DNA of 64,000 bases from Molanna angustata (Eukaryota > Arthropoda > Insecta > Trichoptera > Molannidae), in NCBI GenBank assembly GCA_963576475.1, contig OY754984.1, positions 15,083,722-15,147,721 on the forward strand, given 5' to 3'. Positions 1 to 12,630 of this stretch are shown here, piece after piece. The notes beneath the pieces were generated by a model that ran no database searches, was not told the origin of the DNA, and saw nothing but the letters and a program-made list of their open reading frames with translations. A program made the position numbers and the translations under genes. Position 1 is the stretch's first letter. Each line of letters starts with the position of its first letter.

Positions 1-545
1 ATAGATGACATTCCAGTGGAGCAAGTTATGACTATCGGATATCTGGGTGTAGAAATTTCGAGCCATAGTGACCTATACTCACAAGTTAGAGAATAGACCA
101 ATAAAGCAGCCGGTAGTTCAGGATGTCTCAAAAATATCATCTTCATAACAAAAACATAAGAACGGATAGTAAGGTCAGAATTTATACGACATGTGTTAGA
201 CCAATCATGACATATGCGGTGGAGACAAGAGCTGACACGACCAGAACGTCTAGAACCAAAAACCTCCTACAAACATCGGAAATGAAGGTTTTAAGGGCTA
301 TCACAGGGAATACGCTTAGGGAAAGAATTCGCAATGACGACATTAGGCGGACCTCTGAGACCGAGGACATCATACGAGGGAGTAGAGCTAGAAGATTCTG
401 GAGGGACCATGTAAATAGGATGGATGCATCTCGAATCCCATTCATAGCGGCAAACGAAATCCCACCAGGGCATCGCCTCCCCGGAAGACCGCCGAAGAGG
501 TGGAGGGATAGCTGGACCTCAGCTTCACATGAATAGCTTTCTCGA
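1..545 (+). mobile_element. Non-LTR retrotransposon (LINE) ORF2 C-terminus, degenerate (working family D)
   Basis: The reading resembles the C-terminal part of an RTE-like LINE polyprotein. The first bases give a YLG-containing segment after the reverse-transcriptase thumb. From 123 a frame runs to a stop at 534-536, with a TTCVRPIMTYAVET motif, then EMKVLRAITGNTLRERIRND, and a Pro/Arg-rich GRPPKRWRD tail. The 5' part needs a frame change and contains stops, so this is a dead fragment cut by the window edge. The assignment to the RTE clade is from motif memory only. Confidence 0.75.
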
Positions 546-1519
546 TAAAACAGATCTACGATCTAATATAATAATAATAAGAAGAAGTAGTTTGGTTCAA
601 ATGAAAAATATACCTATCTCTATAACTATGTCTAGAGTGACCGGCAAACATCTTGAATAATGGCGTCGCTGCGCAGGACACAAAATTTGGGGTTTTTACT
701 TGGTTGGTGGTCGTGGTTGGTGATGCGCAAACCTTCCTACACCACGCCGAAAATTGTCAAGATCGATATCTAAACATCACCGTTGTTATCCGCGCGGTTT
801 TCCCCATCTTGACTGTACTGGTCTTCAAAAGGACCGTTTTAGTCAACAATTATCAATATAAAACCAGATTTTCTAAGGATAATAATATATTAAGAAAATA
901 TATTATATAATATGTTTGAAATTAGTTAAAGTATCAAAATTAACATAATATATACATATGTACTGTGTGTTGTGTAATCTATGGAAAATTATTATTGTTG
1001 GATTCGATGTGTTGAAATATTTAAATGTGGAACATTTATCATTGTTTTATTTTTATAATTTTTATAATGTTTTTTGCTACTATGGTTTTAAAATAATAAA
1101 AGATGAAGGTTACTTTTCACAACCTAAACTGACTGTCACACAATGTGTTTTAATTTATAATACCTATTTAAATCACTGTGTATAAGTACATCCTGCTGGT
1201 CTCTCGCACTTGAGTTTGACGTACCTCGATTAGAATGTCATATTGATGATGATGACATATTTATTTTTATGTCATTGTGCGTAATATTATAATATTTTGG
1301 TAACAAATATCACGTGAAAAATTTAATTTACTGACTAGAGGTTATTTTATATACGTAGTTGAATTTTTTAATGTATTTTTTCTATATATAGACTCAATTT
1401 GGCACTAATTGATATAATGTTTTAATGTTTATTGTGTCAAAATTGGATTATTATGCGTCAAAAGTATACACAGTGCCCGAGCAAATAAACGTTGAAAAGT
1501 ATTTGGTTGTGAGTTATAT
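546..1519. other. AT-rich stretch without a recognisable gene
   Basis: No long open frame with a familiar motif is seen on either strand. The short frames here have AT-driven composition. A (TAA)n-like run after position 565 could be the tail of the preceding LINE. Confidence 0.5.
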
Positions 1520-2590
1520 ACATACATACAAACCATCACGCCATGTCCCTCACGGGGTAGGCAGAGAGAGTAAAACAACATATTTTTCTATCTTGACTCA
1601 CGTTAATCGCCTCGTTATCGTTCATGCTTTGTCTGTTGTTCAGGCTAAGTGAATTTCCGTCTTTCAGAATGTCATTCGCAAGATCGTTTTCTTGGGCGCC
1701 CCCAACTTCTTATTCCATTGTTCTTAGCATTCTTCATCAGGCCTTCTTCATTCATTCTTCCCTAGTGGTCAAACCATGTCAAATTGTTAACTTTCATTCT
1801 ATTAATTACATATTTCTTCATCTAACATACATTCCTTGTGTCCTCGTTTTGTATTCTGTTATACATCGTTCTATTACTTATTCTTCTTGGCGATCTCATT
1901 TTAACTGCATTTATTCTGCTTTCGTACTACTTCTGCTATGCCCAGGTTTCCTTGCAAACGTCAAGGTTGGCACAACGATTGCGTTATTTTATTATTTATT
2001 TTATTATTTATTATTAAAAATAACAAAGAAAAATACACAATACAACAATATATACAATTTTTAAAAAGATACATTATAATTTTGTTTTTTTTTTATGACT
2101 CAACTTCAAAAAGAGTTTTCTCGTGCTTTGAAGTGAGTCACATTTCACAAATCTACAAACTATCTAATCTATTTATATACATACATCTTAATCTAGGCAC
2201 TAATCTATTTACAATAACATACATATTTAGATACAAACATACATAATATTATAAAGAGAATACCAACCAACCAATGAATACCAACTTTGGCTTCCTTTGA
2301 ATTGTTGCGATCATAATTGATCTAAGTATTCCATTCACTCTGTTTCCTGTCATAACTCTTCTTTTAATATCCTTATCATGCCGTTCATTCCATTGAAACG
2401 TGTTACCCAGATAGATATATTCGTCGACTTGCTCGAGCCATGCATTCTCTACTTTTATTTGACACTCTGTTCTGCTGTCACTCTTTTCAAAGACCATTGT
2501 CTTTGATTTGCTGGCATTCATCCACAGTCCTTTCTTTATGCATCCTTCATATACCTACCAACCATACTCACAAGATACTGTAACTCTTCC
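1520..2590 (-). mobile_element. LINE ORF2 C-terminus, family A, split by an insertion
   Basis: On the minus strand, 2,590-2,270 encodes a thumb segment with YLGNTFQWN and RRVMTGNRVNG, and 1,990-1,520 encodes the continuation down to a tail equivalent to YPVRDMA. The intact relative at 42,120-42,830 (+) runs through this junction without a gap, which shows that about 283 bp at 1,990-2,272 is foreign. Many frameshifts and stops are present. The 3' end lies beside a TATG/CATA-rich stretch near 1,520, as in other family A copies. Confidence 0.75.
1990..2272 (-). mobile_element. Insert inside the family A LINE, probable SINE/LINE tail
   Basis: This segment is absent from the uninterrupted relative at 42,331-42,350. 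Read on the minus strand it ends in an (AATA)n-like tail (plus-strand TTTATTATTTATTT near 1,990), as expected of a retroposed element. I do not recognise the body, and I could not find an unambiguous target-site duplication. Confidence 0.45.
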
Positions 2591-2639
2591 ATACTTTGTG
2601 CTATCAGTACTTTATCGATTATGATTTTATTTATTTATT

Positions 2640-3190
2640 TAAACACTTAAACCTTGCATCTTGTGCAAGTACCGAGTTTTTGCATATGGTAGATTTATTC
2701 TAGTCAAACATGAAACTTCGTCACAGATGCCAAACGGCTAACTACTATGCCACGGCCGTCGACATATCTTAAAGAAAATCTTCTTTTTCTTAACCTTGTC
2801 CTACTTTAGGTAGGGTCGACTCTTCTAATCCTTTGGCGTCAGGATTCTCTGTCCTGTATTGTCGGGGCTGGTATTTGGGCTTTATCCATGAGCTTACTCA
2901 TACTACCCTACCACGTGGATAGTGAACGTCCTTTTCCTTTCCTGTTTTCTGGGAGTGCTAGAGCAGAGCAACACCACATGATCATGTTGCCTTCATATTA
3001 CATGTCCATACCATATGGTTACTCCAAAGCTTCCTCTCATTAGTTCATTTCGAATTTCATCAAGCTTTGTCACCCCGCCTGCCCATCTCAGCATTTTCAT
3101 TTCATTAACAAGTTGTTTTTGTTCATATGTGCCTTTTCTGTCCAGCACTCTGCACCGTAGGTCTCCTCACTTCCCACCGTATGTTGATAT
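2640..3190 (-). mobile_element. LINE ORF2 C-terminus, family B, highly degenerate
   Basis: The minus strand from about 3,190 gives segments equivalent to EMKMLRWAGGVTKLDEIRNE and MRGSFGV in changing frames, which match the family B LINEs at 50,470-51,235 and 56,740-57,115. Past 2,770 the homology is lost. A (TTTA)n run near 2,625 starts a second tail-like segment at 2,640-2,765 that may belong to a different element. Confidence 0.6.
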
Positions 3191-3248
3191 ATGAAAAAAA
3201 TAAATGACATTATTGTATTGTATTGATTCTTGCAACAAACATTTTAAC

Positions 3249-3347
3249 TTATTCTGGAGGTATTTATCCTCTCACAGATCCAGGTTGAAACCCCAATTCC
3301 CCAACCAGGAATCGAACCCAGGACCTTTGGCTCAGCAACGGCCGACA
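3249..3347 (-). mobile_element. tRNA-derived SINE 1, partial head
   Basis: The minus strand carries the same GTCGGCC... start, B-box-like GGTTCGATTCC region and 'ctggatctgtgag' segment as the fuller copies at 11,441-11,667 and 51,333-51,565. The A-box region is mostly deleted and the 3' half is missing. Confidence 0.6.
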
Positions 3348-3815
3348 TAAAGTACATTTTCCGATATATAATTAATAGGTATGCAGATTTGACTTAATGA
3401 TATTTTTTGTTGACTTTTATACGCTGCTGTGTACAGACATTGAATGGTTTATTTTACATAGGGACGGTCAAAAATTACAAATTTTTGTTAATATTTAAAA
3501 TTGCCATTATATTTATTGTGTCTGGTCTTGTATTATGATAAATGGGTGTTCAACAATAGAAACTTCATTGTCCGCCAGTGTGGCTAGTAGGTACATACTA
3601 ATAATTATATTTAATTTATCCGATTTTTATCGTGGGATTTGTCATATTTTGTTGCCATTAAAAATATATTTTGTTGCCGACTATCATTGACGTCATTCGT
3701 TTTCCCTTATTGTTAATATTTTAAATGCCTACAAAAATTGTTATTGGCACATTAAATAGATTTTTTTTAATGGATAGATTAGATCATCTACAGACCGTTC
3801 CACTTAGTAACTCCT
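3348..3815. other. AT-rich intergenic DNA
   Basis: No gene, RNA or repeat structure recognised. Confidence 0.4.
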
Positions 3816-4649
3816 TTTGTGTTATTCTATTGATCAGCTTGCATAGGTAGTTCTACGGAGTTGCTGACATTTTATATGATTGTTTTTGTGTTATTCTATT
3901 GATCAGCTTGCATAGGTAGTTCTACGGAGTTGCTGACATTTCATATGATTGTTTTTGTGTTATTCTATTGATCAGCTTGCATAGGTAGTTCTACGGAGTT
4001 GCTGACATTTCATATGATTGTTTTTGTGTTATTCTATTGATCAGCTTGCATAGGTAGTTCTACGGAGTTGCTGACATTTTATATGATTGTTTTTGTGTTA
4101 TTCTATTGATCAGCTTGCATAGGTAGTTCTACGGAGTTGCTGACATTTCATATGATTGTTTTTGTGTTATTCTATTGATCAGCTTGCATAGGTAGTTCTA
4201 CGGAGTTGCTGACATTTTATATGATTGTTTTTGTGTTATTCTATTGATCAGCTTGCATAGGTAGTTCTACGGAGTTGCTGACATTTTATATGATTGTTTT
4301 TGTGTTATTCTATTGATCAGCTTGCATAGGTAGTTCTACGGAGTTGCTGACATTTCATATGATTGTTTTTGTGTTATTCTATTGATCAGCTTGCATAGGT
4401 AGTTCTACGGAGTTGCTGACATTTTATATGATTGTTTTTGTGTTATTCTATTGATCAGCTTGCATAGGTAGTTCTACGGAGTTGCTGACATTTTATATGA
4501 TTGTTTTTGTGTTATTCTATTGATCAGCTTGCATAGGTAGTTCTACGGAGTTGCTGACATTTCATATGATTGTTTTTGTGTTATTCTATTGATCAGCTTG
4601 CATAGGTAGTTCTACGGAGTTGCTGACATTTTATATGATTGTTTTTATT
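3816..4649 (+). repeat. 69-bp tandem satellite, 12 copies
   Basis: The string GTTATTCTATTGATCAGCTT recurs at 3,821, 3,890, 3,959 and every 69 bp to 4,580. Copies are nearly identical except for a T/C site in 'gacattTtat/gacattTcat'. The copies read T C C T C T T C T T C T at that site. No spacer variation is seen and no long open frame crosses the array. Confidence 0.97.
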
Positions 4650-4872
4650 TTTCTGTGATTTTGTATTTCAACGAGTGTATATTTTTATTTACGTGTAGAA
4701 AAGGTAACATTGACGCCGTAAATAAATAAATTTAAATATTTCTAATCTCTCTTAATTTACTTTGCTTTTATTAAAAAATTGAAAACATTGCACTTACATA
4801 AATTTGTCTCCTTATCATATCCTTGCCCCCTCCATCTTTCTATTATTTTTATTGTTTTTTTTTGTTTTATAT

Positions 4873-5035
4873 GGTGGCAAATCGGTTAGCTCGCTGTGTT
4901 AATGATCCGGTGGTCGCGAGTTCGAATACTGCCACGACCGATTTCGTTCACCTGCATTATGCTTAGTTTAGGGAATGTACGAGGATGTATATATTATGTA
5001 CTTATTTCAAGGATTTCATTTTTTATAAAAAAAAT
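4873..5035 (+). mobile_element. tRNA-derived SINE 2
   Basis: The head folds like a tRNA: GTGGCA at 4,873 can pair with TGCCAC near 4,935, with a Pol III B-box-like GAGTTCGAATAC between. A body shared with the tail at 5,998-6,080 (GAATGT-GAGGAT-TATATA) follows, and it ends in a short A-rich tail. A minus-strand copy lies at 17,490-17,643. It is not a functional tRNA because the anticodon arm is not regular. Confidence 0.7.
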
Positions 5036-5587
5036 ATAGATATATTATTCACATAAATTGGTACGTGTCATACACACAATTCACCTCACCAAATGGATAT
5101 GGTTGGTTGGAAGATATTGCCATATGGAAATAAGCTCGCCATTATGCCCTTATTATGTAATATGCGCTATGTTTAAAATAAATAAAAACTCATTTTATTG
5201 TTTTTGGGCGTAAGTCAAAAAACAACTTTTATTATTCTTACTTTGTGACGAATACTACATAATTAATTTATCCAACTTAGCGTGATATGTATGTGTCACA
5301 TCTGGCGAAGTTTATTTTCTTACATCTGACAACACTAAAAAATCTTACGAATGTAAAGATAAAAATTGAATTATTCAGTGAAACGGTCTATATCTAGAGT
5401 GCGTCAAGTAAATTAATGTTTCCGAATTTAATTAGATTTTTATTATAATTATGTTATGTAAAAAAAAGCTTTCTATATTAAAACGGATCATAACTATGTA
5501 CTTTGAAAATGTTAGAACCAGTTTAAAAAGTTGAACCAGTTTTAAACTTCCCGGTCGTCGTCCGTTCAATTTGACGTTTGTGTTGAA

Positions 5588-5960
5588 TCAGACCCCGTTC
5601 CCATTTGTCGTATGTTAGACACGACAATATTTTGGGTGATCTAGTGGCAATACATTTTAAATGGAGCTGTTCACACTTACACGATAACGACAAATGTGAA
5701 CAGCTCAATTTAAAATGTATTGCCACTAGATCACCCGACATTTTGTCGGTCCTAACACACAAGTGAGAACGGGCCGTAATTGTGAACAGCTCCATTTAAA
5801 TGTATCACTACTAGATCACCCGACATTTGGTCGGTCCTAACAACACACTACAAGTGGGAATGGGCAGTTAGTGTGAACAGCTCCATTTAAAATGTATTGC
5901 CACTAGATCATCCGACATTCTGTCGGACCTAACATACGACAAGTTGAAACGGGCAGTCAC
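5588..5960. repeat. Three tandem ~86-91-bp units preceded by an inverted unit
   Basis: TGTGAACAGCTC occurs at 5,695, 5,783 and 5,872 with a shared body ending in a CGACAT...GTCGG...CCTAACA motif. An inverted copy at 5,634-5,680 pairs with the first direct copy over about 45 bp and would form a large hairpin with a short loop near 5,681-5,691. Confidence 0.85.
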
Positions 5961-7865
<1,905 letters not shown>

Positions 7866-7881
7866 GTCAAAGTCGTCACGC

Positions 7882-9456
7882 TTTCCAAAATTATATGGTC
7901 TTCCAAAAATTCATAAGAAAGATATTCCTCTCAGACCAATTGTTAGTTCCATTGGTTCGCCGTTACAAATGCTTTCTAAATTCCTCGCGAATATGTTGCA
8001 GCCCTATGTAGAATCCGCAGACTCCTATGTCAAAAACTCAGAACATTTCATATCACTCATCACTGACTTAGAACTGGAAAGTACAGATATTCTTGTGAGT
8101 TTTGACGTTGTTTCTTTATTTACAAATATTCCAATTAACGAGACACTAGACATAATCAAAGAAACACTCAATACCACAGACGATATTTTAAATTTATTTT
8201 ATCACTGTTTAAATAACACATTTTTTTATTACAACAATAAGACATACAAACAAATAAAAGGAGCACCTATGGGTTTGTCATTGTCACCAGCAGTCGCCAA
8301 CTTATTTATGACGAGGTTTGAAGAAGAAGTCTTAAAGAAAGTAATACTCAAACCAAAGAAATGGCTAAGATATGTGGATGACACATTCGTAGTATGGTCT
8401 CACGGAGAAGAAGAATTAAATAATTTTTTGAACACTATTAACAGCATTCATAAAGATATAAAGTTTACAATGGAGAAGGAAAATAACAGACAAATACCTT
8501 TCTTAGACGTTTTAGTGTTAAAAAAAGCAAACGGTAAACTGGGGCACACAGTATATAGAAAGCCCACACACACCGATAGATACCTACACGCAACGTCCAA
8601 TCATCACCCCGCACAAATATGCTCAGTCGCAAAAACACTAATAACAAGATCAAAAAGAATTGCAGACCACGAGCATAAAAAACAAGAATTAGAATACACG
8701 AAAAATGCTCTACGTTGTAATGGTTTCTCAGACTATATAATAAACAAAGCATTAAAGAGTCCAAAAACAGTGAAAGAAAAATACAATGAAACACCATTAT
8801 CAACAGCCCGACTACCATATATCAAAGGCGTCACCGATAAAATCAGCCGTCTATTAAACAAAAATAACATACGTACCGTTTTCAGCACAACAAATAAAAT
8901 ATCAACCTTTCTAAGAAACCCGAAAGACATCATTCCACTTGAAGCTCATGGAGTATATGAAATACCGTGCGGATCGTGCAATAAGACTTATGTAGGAAGA
9001 ACCAATCGAAAAGTTGAAGCACGAATAGCGGAGCACAGAGTCGACATGAGAAACAAAAAACTTACATCCTCACTTGTACAACACTCGCTCACAGAAGGAC
9101 ATACAATAGATTTTGACCATTCAAAAATAATAGCAAGTTTAAACAGTGAACCTCTCAGAATTTACAGGGAAGCTATAGAAATATATAAGAGAAGGGATAT
9201 AATGAACAATCGGGACGACGGAGTTCGTTTGCCTAGTACCTGGAAGAACATTTTATATGACAAACAATACAATAATAATATTAATAATACCATAGCGAAA
9301 ATAACCCCAAAACACAACAATAATAATATTAATGTCACAACTAAAATTAACAATAAATCACAACACAAAAATAATGATAAAATATTATTACCAACGAACA
9401 CGACAGCAGGTGGGCGTGTCACAAGGAGCCAATCACGTCGCGCTAACAATATTTGA
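7882..9456 (+). CDS. Penelope-like reverse transcriptase with GIY-YIG endonuclease, 5'-truncated
   Basis: The first Met is at 7,969 (495 residues), but homology starts upstream in the same frame at 7,882 with FPKLYGLPKIHKK and PLRPIVSS, hallmarks of Penelope reverse transcriptases. With Met as residue 1, motif A is FDVVSLF (Asp46), a GAPMG motif follows, and the catalytic box YVDD is at 135-138. A GIY-YIG endonuclease starts at GVYEIPC (328-334), has a Cys-x2-Cys pair at 334/337, and reads YVGRTNR at 341-347. The C-terminus is Asn-rich and low in complexity. Penelope enzymes combine TERT-like reverse transcription with this nicking domain for target-primed integration. The N-terminal region before the YGLPKIHK box is missing, and the frame upstream of 7,882 runs into the inverted copy, so the protein is probably inactive on its own. 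No frameshift or internal stop is seen. Confidence 0.92.
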   Translation, partial: FPKLYGLPKIHKKDIPLRPIVSSIGSPLQMLSKFLANMLQPYVESADSYVKNSEHFISLITDLELESTDILVSFDVVSLFTNIPINETLDIIKETLNTTDDILNLFYHCLNNTFFYYNNKTYKQIKGAPMGLSLSPAVANLFMTRFEEEVLKKVILKPKKWLRYVDDTFVVWSHGEEELNNFLNTINSIHKDIKFTMEKENNRQIPFLDVLVLKKANGKLGHTVYRKPTHTDRYLHATSNHHPAQICSVAKTLITRSKRIADHEHKKQELEYTKNALRCNGFSDYIINKALKSPKTVKEKYNETPLSTARLPYIKGVTDKISRLLNKNNIRTVFSTTNKISTFLRNPKDIIPLEAHGVYEIPCGSCNKTYVGRTNRKVEARIAEHRVDMRNKKLTSSLVQHSLTEGHTIDFDHSKIIASLNSEPLRIYREAIEIYKRRDIMNNRDDGVRLPSTWKNILYDKQYNNNINNTIAKITPKHNNNNINVTTKINNKSQHKNNDKILLPTNTTAGGRVTRSQSRRANNI

Positions 9457-9548
9457 CATAAGCGGCCATCTTGTACGCTACGAGTCACTTGACGGTGAGC
9501 TTTCAGTGTGAGTAGACGTGTGTCGCGCGCGTGCTTTTCGTTAAGTCC

Positions 9549-9581
9549 TTGAAAATGCCTGGTGATATTCAGGCGAAACGT
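9549..9581 (+). ncRNA. Hammerhead-ribozyme-like motif of the Penelope element
   Basis: A core-like TTGAAAA (9,549-9,555) is followed by a 5-bp stem GCCTG/CAGGC (9,557-9,561 with 9,570-9,574), an 8-nt loop, and then GAAAC (9,575-9,579) and GTC. Type I hammerheads have CUGANGA, stem II, GAAA in this order, and Penelope-like elements are known to carry them. Here C3 is U and G8 is A relative to the consensus, which would keep a pair between those positions. Cleavage competence is uncertain, and I did not find a clear stem III. Confidence 0.45.
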
Positions 9582-9674
9582 CGGAAGACAAATGGTCTTA
9601 GTCAAGACCTACTGACACGGGAAAACCGAGATAAAAATATTATAACATATTTCACCCGTGAAAACATCAAATAT

Positions 9675-9910
<236 letters not shown>

Positions 9911-9989
9911 GTAGTGGTGAGATATGAGTTCGCAATTTAAAACATTTTTTTAATTGCAATTTGTTTTTTCGATAAAGAAAATAAAATCG

Positions 9990-10300
9990 ATGTGTTTTTT
10001 TATTGTCAAACTTTTTAACATCTCAATATAGACGAAATTGGGATTATAGAAGAACCACGAACTCCACTCACCTACAGGGCTTACGACCTGTCATCGGCTG
10101 GTTTAAGTGATCACTTTATGCGCTTGCGTAACATTCACCAAATTATGCCTTCTTATTGAGTTCCCTTATCAATATAATTTTTGAAAGTTCTATATATATT
10201 TGAATAATGTGTAACAATTCTGAAAATAAGGAATTATACTATTGCCATAATATATAAAGTAACGAAGAAACGTTTTTTTGTAACACCATCTATTGAGAAA
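9990..10300 (+). repeat. Dispersed repeat family F
   Basis: Shared with 44,810-45,140 (+), 48,955-49,260 (-) and 54,985-55,180 (-). Common blocks are a TCTCAATA-AGACGAA box, AGAAGAACCA-GAACTC, and GCGACCTGTCATCGGCTGG. Copies differ by many substitutions. The short copy at 55,055-55,170 has ends that pair with each other (TATTTTTAT-GACAAACTTTTT), so a DNA-transposon or MITE origin is possible. Confidence 0.7.
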
Positions 10301-10309
10301 TTAGTTTAT

Positions 10310-10860
10310 TTGCAAACAATGAAAGCAATAGTCCTTATAAATGAGGTAACGGTGTCTCGCATATATGTCACCTCTGAACTGCGCCAAAAATATTATTTCA
10401 TTTTTGGGTTGTTTACTTACTCGTATGTGTATGTAAATCCAATATTTTTGTGTTTATTCTACTTGATAAATTATAGACTAATGAACTCATTCGATTATTT
10501 TCAAGTTTTACAAATTTGAATATCTAATATTCGCTTAGACCCCATTAGATTTTGAAATATATCTGATGAGTGTTTCTCAATTTTTTTAACTATCAAATAT
10601 TTCAATGACCCCAAGCTCAGGAAACATAAAATTTGATATTTTTGTTTACAAATTGGTAAAAAGACACCTCACTTTCATAAAATGGCATTGAACAATTATT
10701 ATTTTTTTATAATAAAACATTTAAATCAAAAATAATTAAATAAACTCATTTCATGAAATTGCTAAAAATTTTCCAGACAAAATTTGAATACTTTGTGGTG
10801 TGACTTGGTAATGAGGAGTATGGCGTTGGTCACTACCCATTTTTTATGTATGTTCAGCGA
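10310..10860 (+). repeat. Dispersed repeat, inverted partner at 29,745-30,260
   Basis: The reverse complement of this stretch aligns with 29,745-30,260, with common boxes such as GACCCCAAGCTCAGGAAAC and ATGAGGAGTATGGCGTTGG. No open frame is conserved between the two copies. Confidence 0.75.
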
Positions 10861-11237
10861 TGACTTTTCACCACGTTGTCCTATTTCGATGATCCTATAT
10901 CCATTAGAAAGGGGGCATCTTCCGATTGGTCTCATATCAATTTGGTCAAGATCTGATCATGGGATTCACGAGAAAATCATCAAACTCTTCAATTTTCACT
11001 TCAGCGATATTAGTTATTTTATCACATTATCCAATTTTAATGATTCCCTTTTCAATAAGAAGGGAGTGCTTCAGAAGTGATCACACATACCTACCTATAT
11101 ATGTAGGTATATTTCATCGAGTTCTGATGATAGGACTCATGAGAAAAAATCATCAAACTCTTCAATTCTTCAATCTGTATAAAACATATTTTTGTATAGG
11201 CGAATCGTATGAAAGATAATATAATTAAAGGCATTTT
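10861..11237. other. AT-rich stretch with a local duplication
   Basis: The segments near 10,960-10,990 and 11,128-11,165 share GA-CATGAGAAAA-TCATCAAACTCTTC, which points to a local tandem duplication with a unit of about 170 bp. No gene is seen. Confidence 0.5.
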
Positions 11238-11336
11238 AACTAAAATTATGAAAAAATTATATTTAATTTTACGTTCTACTTAAAATTAATTTAAGTAGAA
11301 CGTAAAATTAAATATGATTTTTTCATGATTTTAGTT
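11238..11336. repeat. Long near-perfect hairpin (~46-bp arms)
   Basis: The left arm AACTAAAATTATGAAAAAAT onward pairs with the right arm ending ATGATTTTAGTT, with about five bases of loop near 11,285. The arms are almost perfectly complementary. Probably a small foldback or MITE remnant. Confidence 0.85.
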
Positions 11337-11440
11337 GATTATGGAGTTCTATCATGAAGTGACAGTTTCAAATATTGAAAAAAAAAGGCATTTTAGCTCA
11401 AAATTTTGGCAAGAAATAAGGGGTTCGATCGGATCGGAAT

Positions 11441-11667
11441 TATTTATTTATTTAATATTGCTTCTCGGGCAACTAACAGGTACTATGTCAAATATTAATT
11501 TAACACGCACCCAATAACAAGTTGCCACATTCTGGAGACTTACGGTATTAATCGTCTCACAGATCCAGACTGAAAACACAATTAAAAACTGTGTTTCCAC
11601 CGGGAATCGAACCCGGGACCATCGGATCAGCAGTCAGATATCTAACCAACTGAGCCACGAAGGCCGA
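11441..11667 (-). mobile_element. tRNA-derived SINE 1, near-complete
   Basis: On the minus strand the element starts GTCGGCCTTCG, with an A-box-like TGGCTCAGTTGG, a B box GGTTCGATTCC, a body with CAGTCTGGATCTGTGAGACG, and a 3' part with TTGTTATTGGGTGCGTG and TTGCCCGAGAAG. It ends in (AATA)n at 11,441. The close plus-strand copy at 51,333-51,565 confirms both ends. SINEs of this design are transcribed by RNA polymerase III and mobilised by a partner LINE. Confidence 0.88.
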
Positions 11668-12629
11668 CAATTTGGTAGAAGAATCAAAAAATTTCAAATC
11701 TCCCTCCACCTGCCGGGCGAGCATGCCTGGGTGTTACCTAAATCTTAAACAATTTCATCTTTCGTCCATGTGCTCAAAATGCGCGTGCGCTGAGTGTACT
11801 TAAGGCCCTTGTGTACCTTGGGCATACGGATGTATGTACACAAATATGCACACCAAATTACCTTCTAATATATGAAACACGAAACAATATTGTATATCAC
11901 CAAATCTGTGATATACCTACAATATTTTGTAGTGAAGAATATGTAAAATTACGGGGTTTTTTTAAATAGCAAGAATATTAATCAAAATACTTGAAAAAAC
12001 TCAGCCAGTAGATTTTCATATTCTCTTTCGTTTGAAGGTAAAAATCTACTTTATAAACTTTGTAGTTTTTTTAGTTAATAACAAATTAAACTAAATTTAC
12101 AAGAAAAGTTTAGTAAAAACAAACTTCAATAAACTCATGCAATAGAATATAAACGTAAGAATATACTATTCTTTTTTTCAAAGATGTATCCTTTGAGGGT
12201 ACTGAGAACAGAGCAGAATGGCGACGAAGAATCAAAAAGTTGACCCACCACCATGTGAATATAATCATATCCAGGAAAAATAAGAAGAAGACACATTATC
12301 ATGATATATGTACCTACTTGAAAACAACGGGTATGTGAGTTGGTATATTAGATTGAAATTTATTGAGTAATAGTGTTTAAGTTGAAAAACAGACTCATTC
12401 ATTTACGAAGTGCTTAAAACACTTGTCAAAACACGGTTCAGTAAGGTTGTCTAACAGTTAGGTACCTACCGCATGAAGTGAATGCATGATGCATACTTGT
12501 CATGGAAAAACCTAAGAGTCATTGGTTCTTATTATTTGAGTCGGAGAGAAAAGTTGTTTTGATTTTAATCGCAAAAATATGTAGCCGATGCTACAAATAT
12601 GTATAAAATGTTTAAATAATTACGAAAAT
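11668..12629. other. Intergenic DNA with a small LINE tail
   Basis: Around 12,175-12,300 the plus strand has the look of a LINE 3' end (NRAEWRRRI-like codons followed by GAAGAAG). The rest contains no recognised feature. Confidence 0.4.
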
Positions 12630-12630
12630 A

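Noticed and set aside
4873..4945. Functional tRNA gene
   Set aside because: The acceptor arms pair but the anticodon arm is not regular, and the sequence is repeated with a shared 3' body at 17,490-17,643.
11441..11667. Functional tRNA gene on the minus strand
   Set aside because: It has A- and B-box-like sequences but continues into a shared SINE body and an (AATA)n tail, and further copies are present. It is a SINE head.
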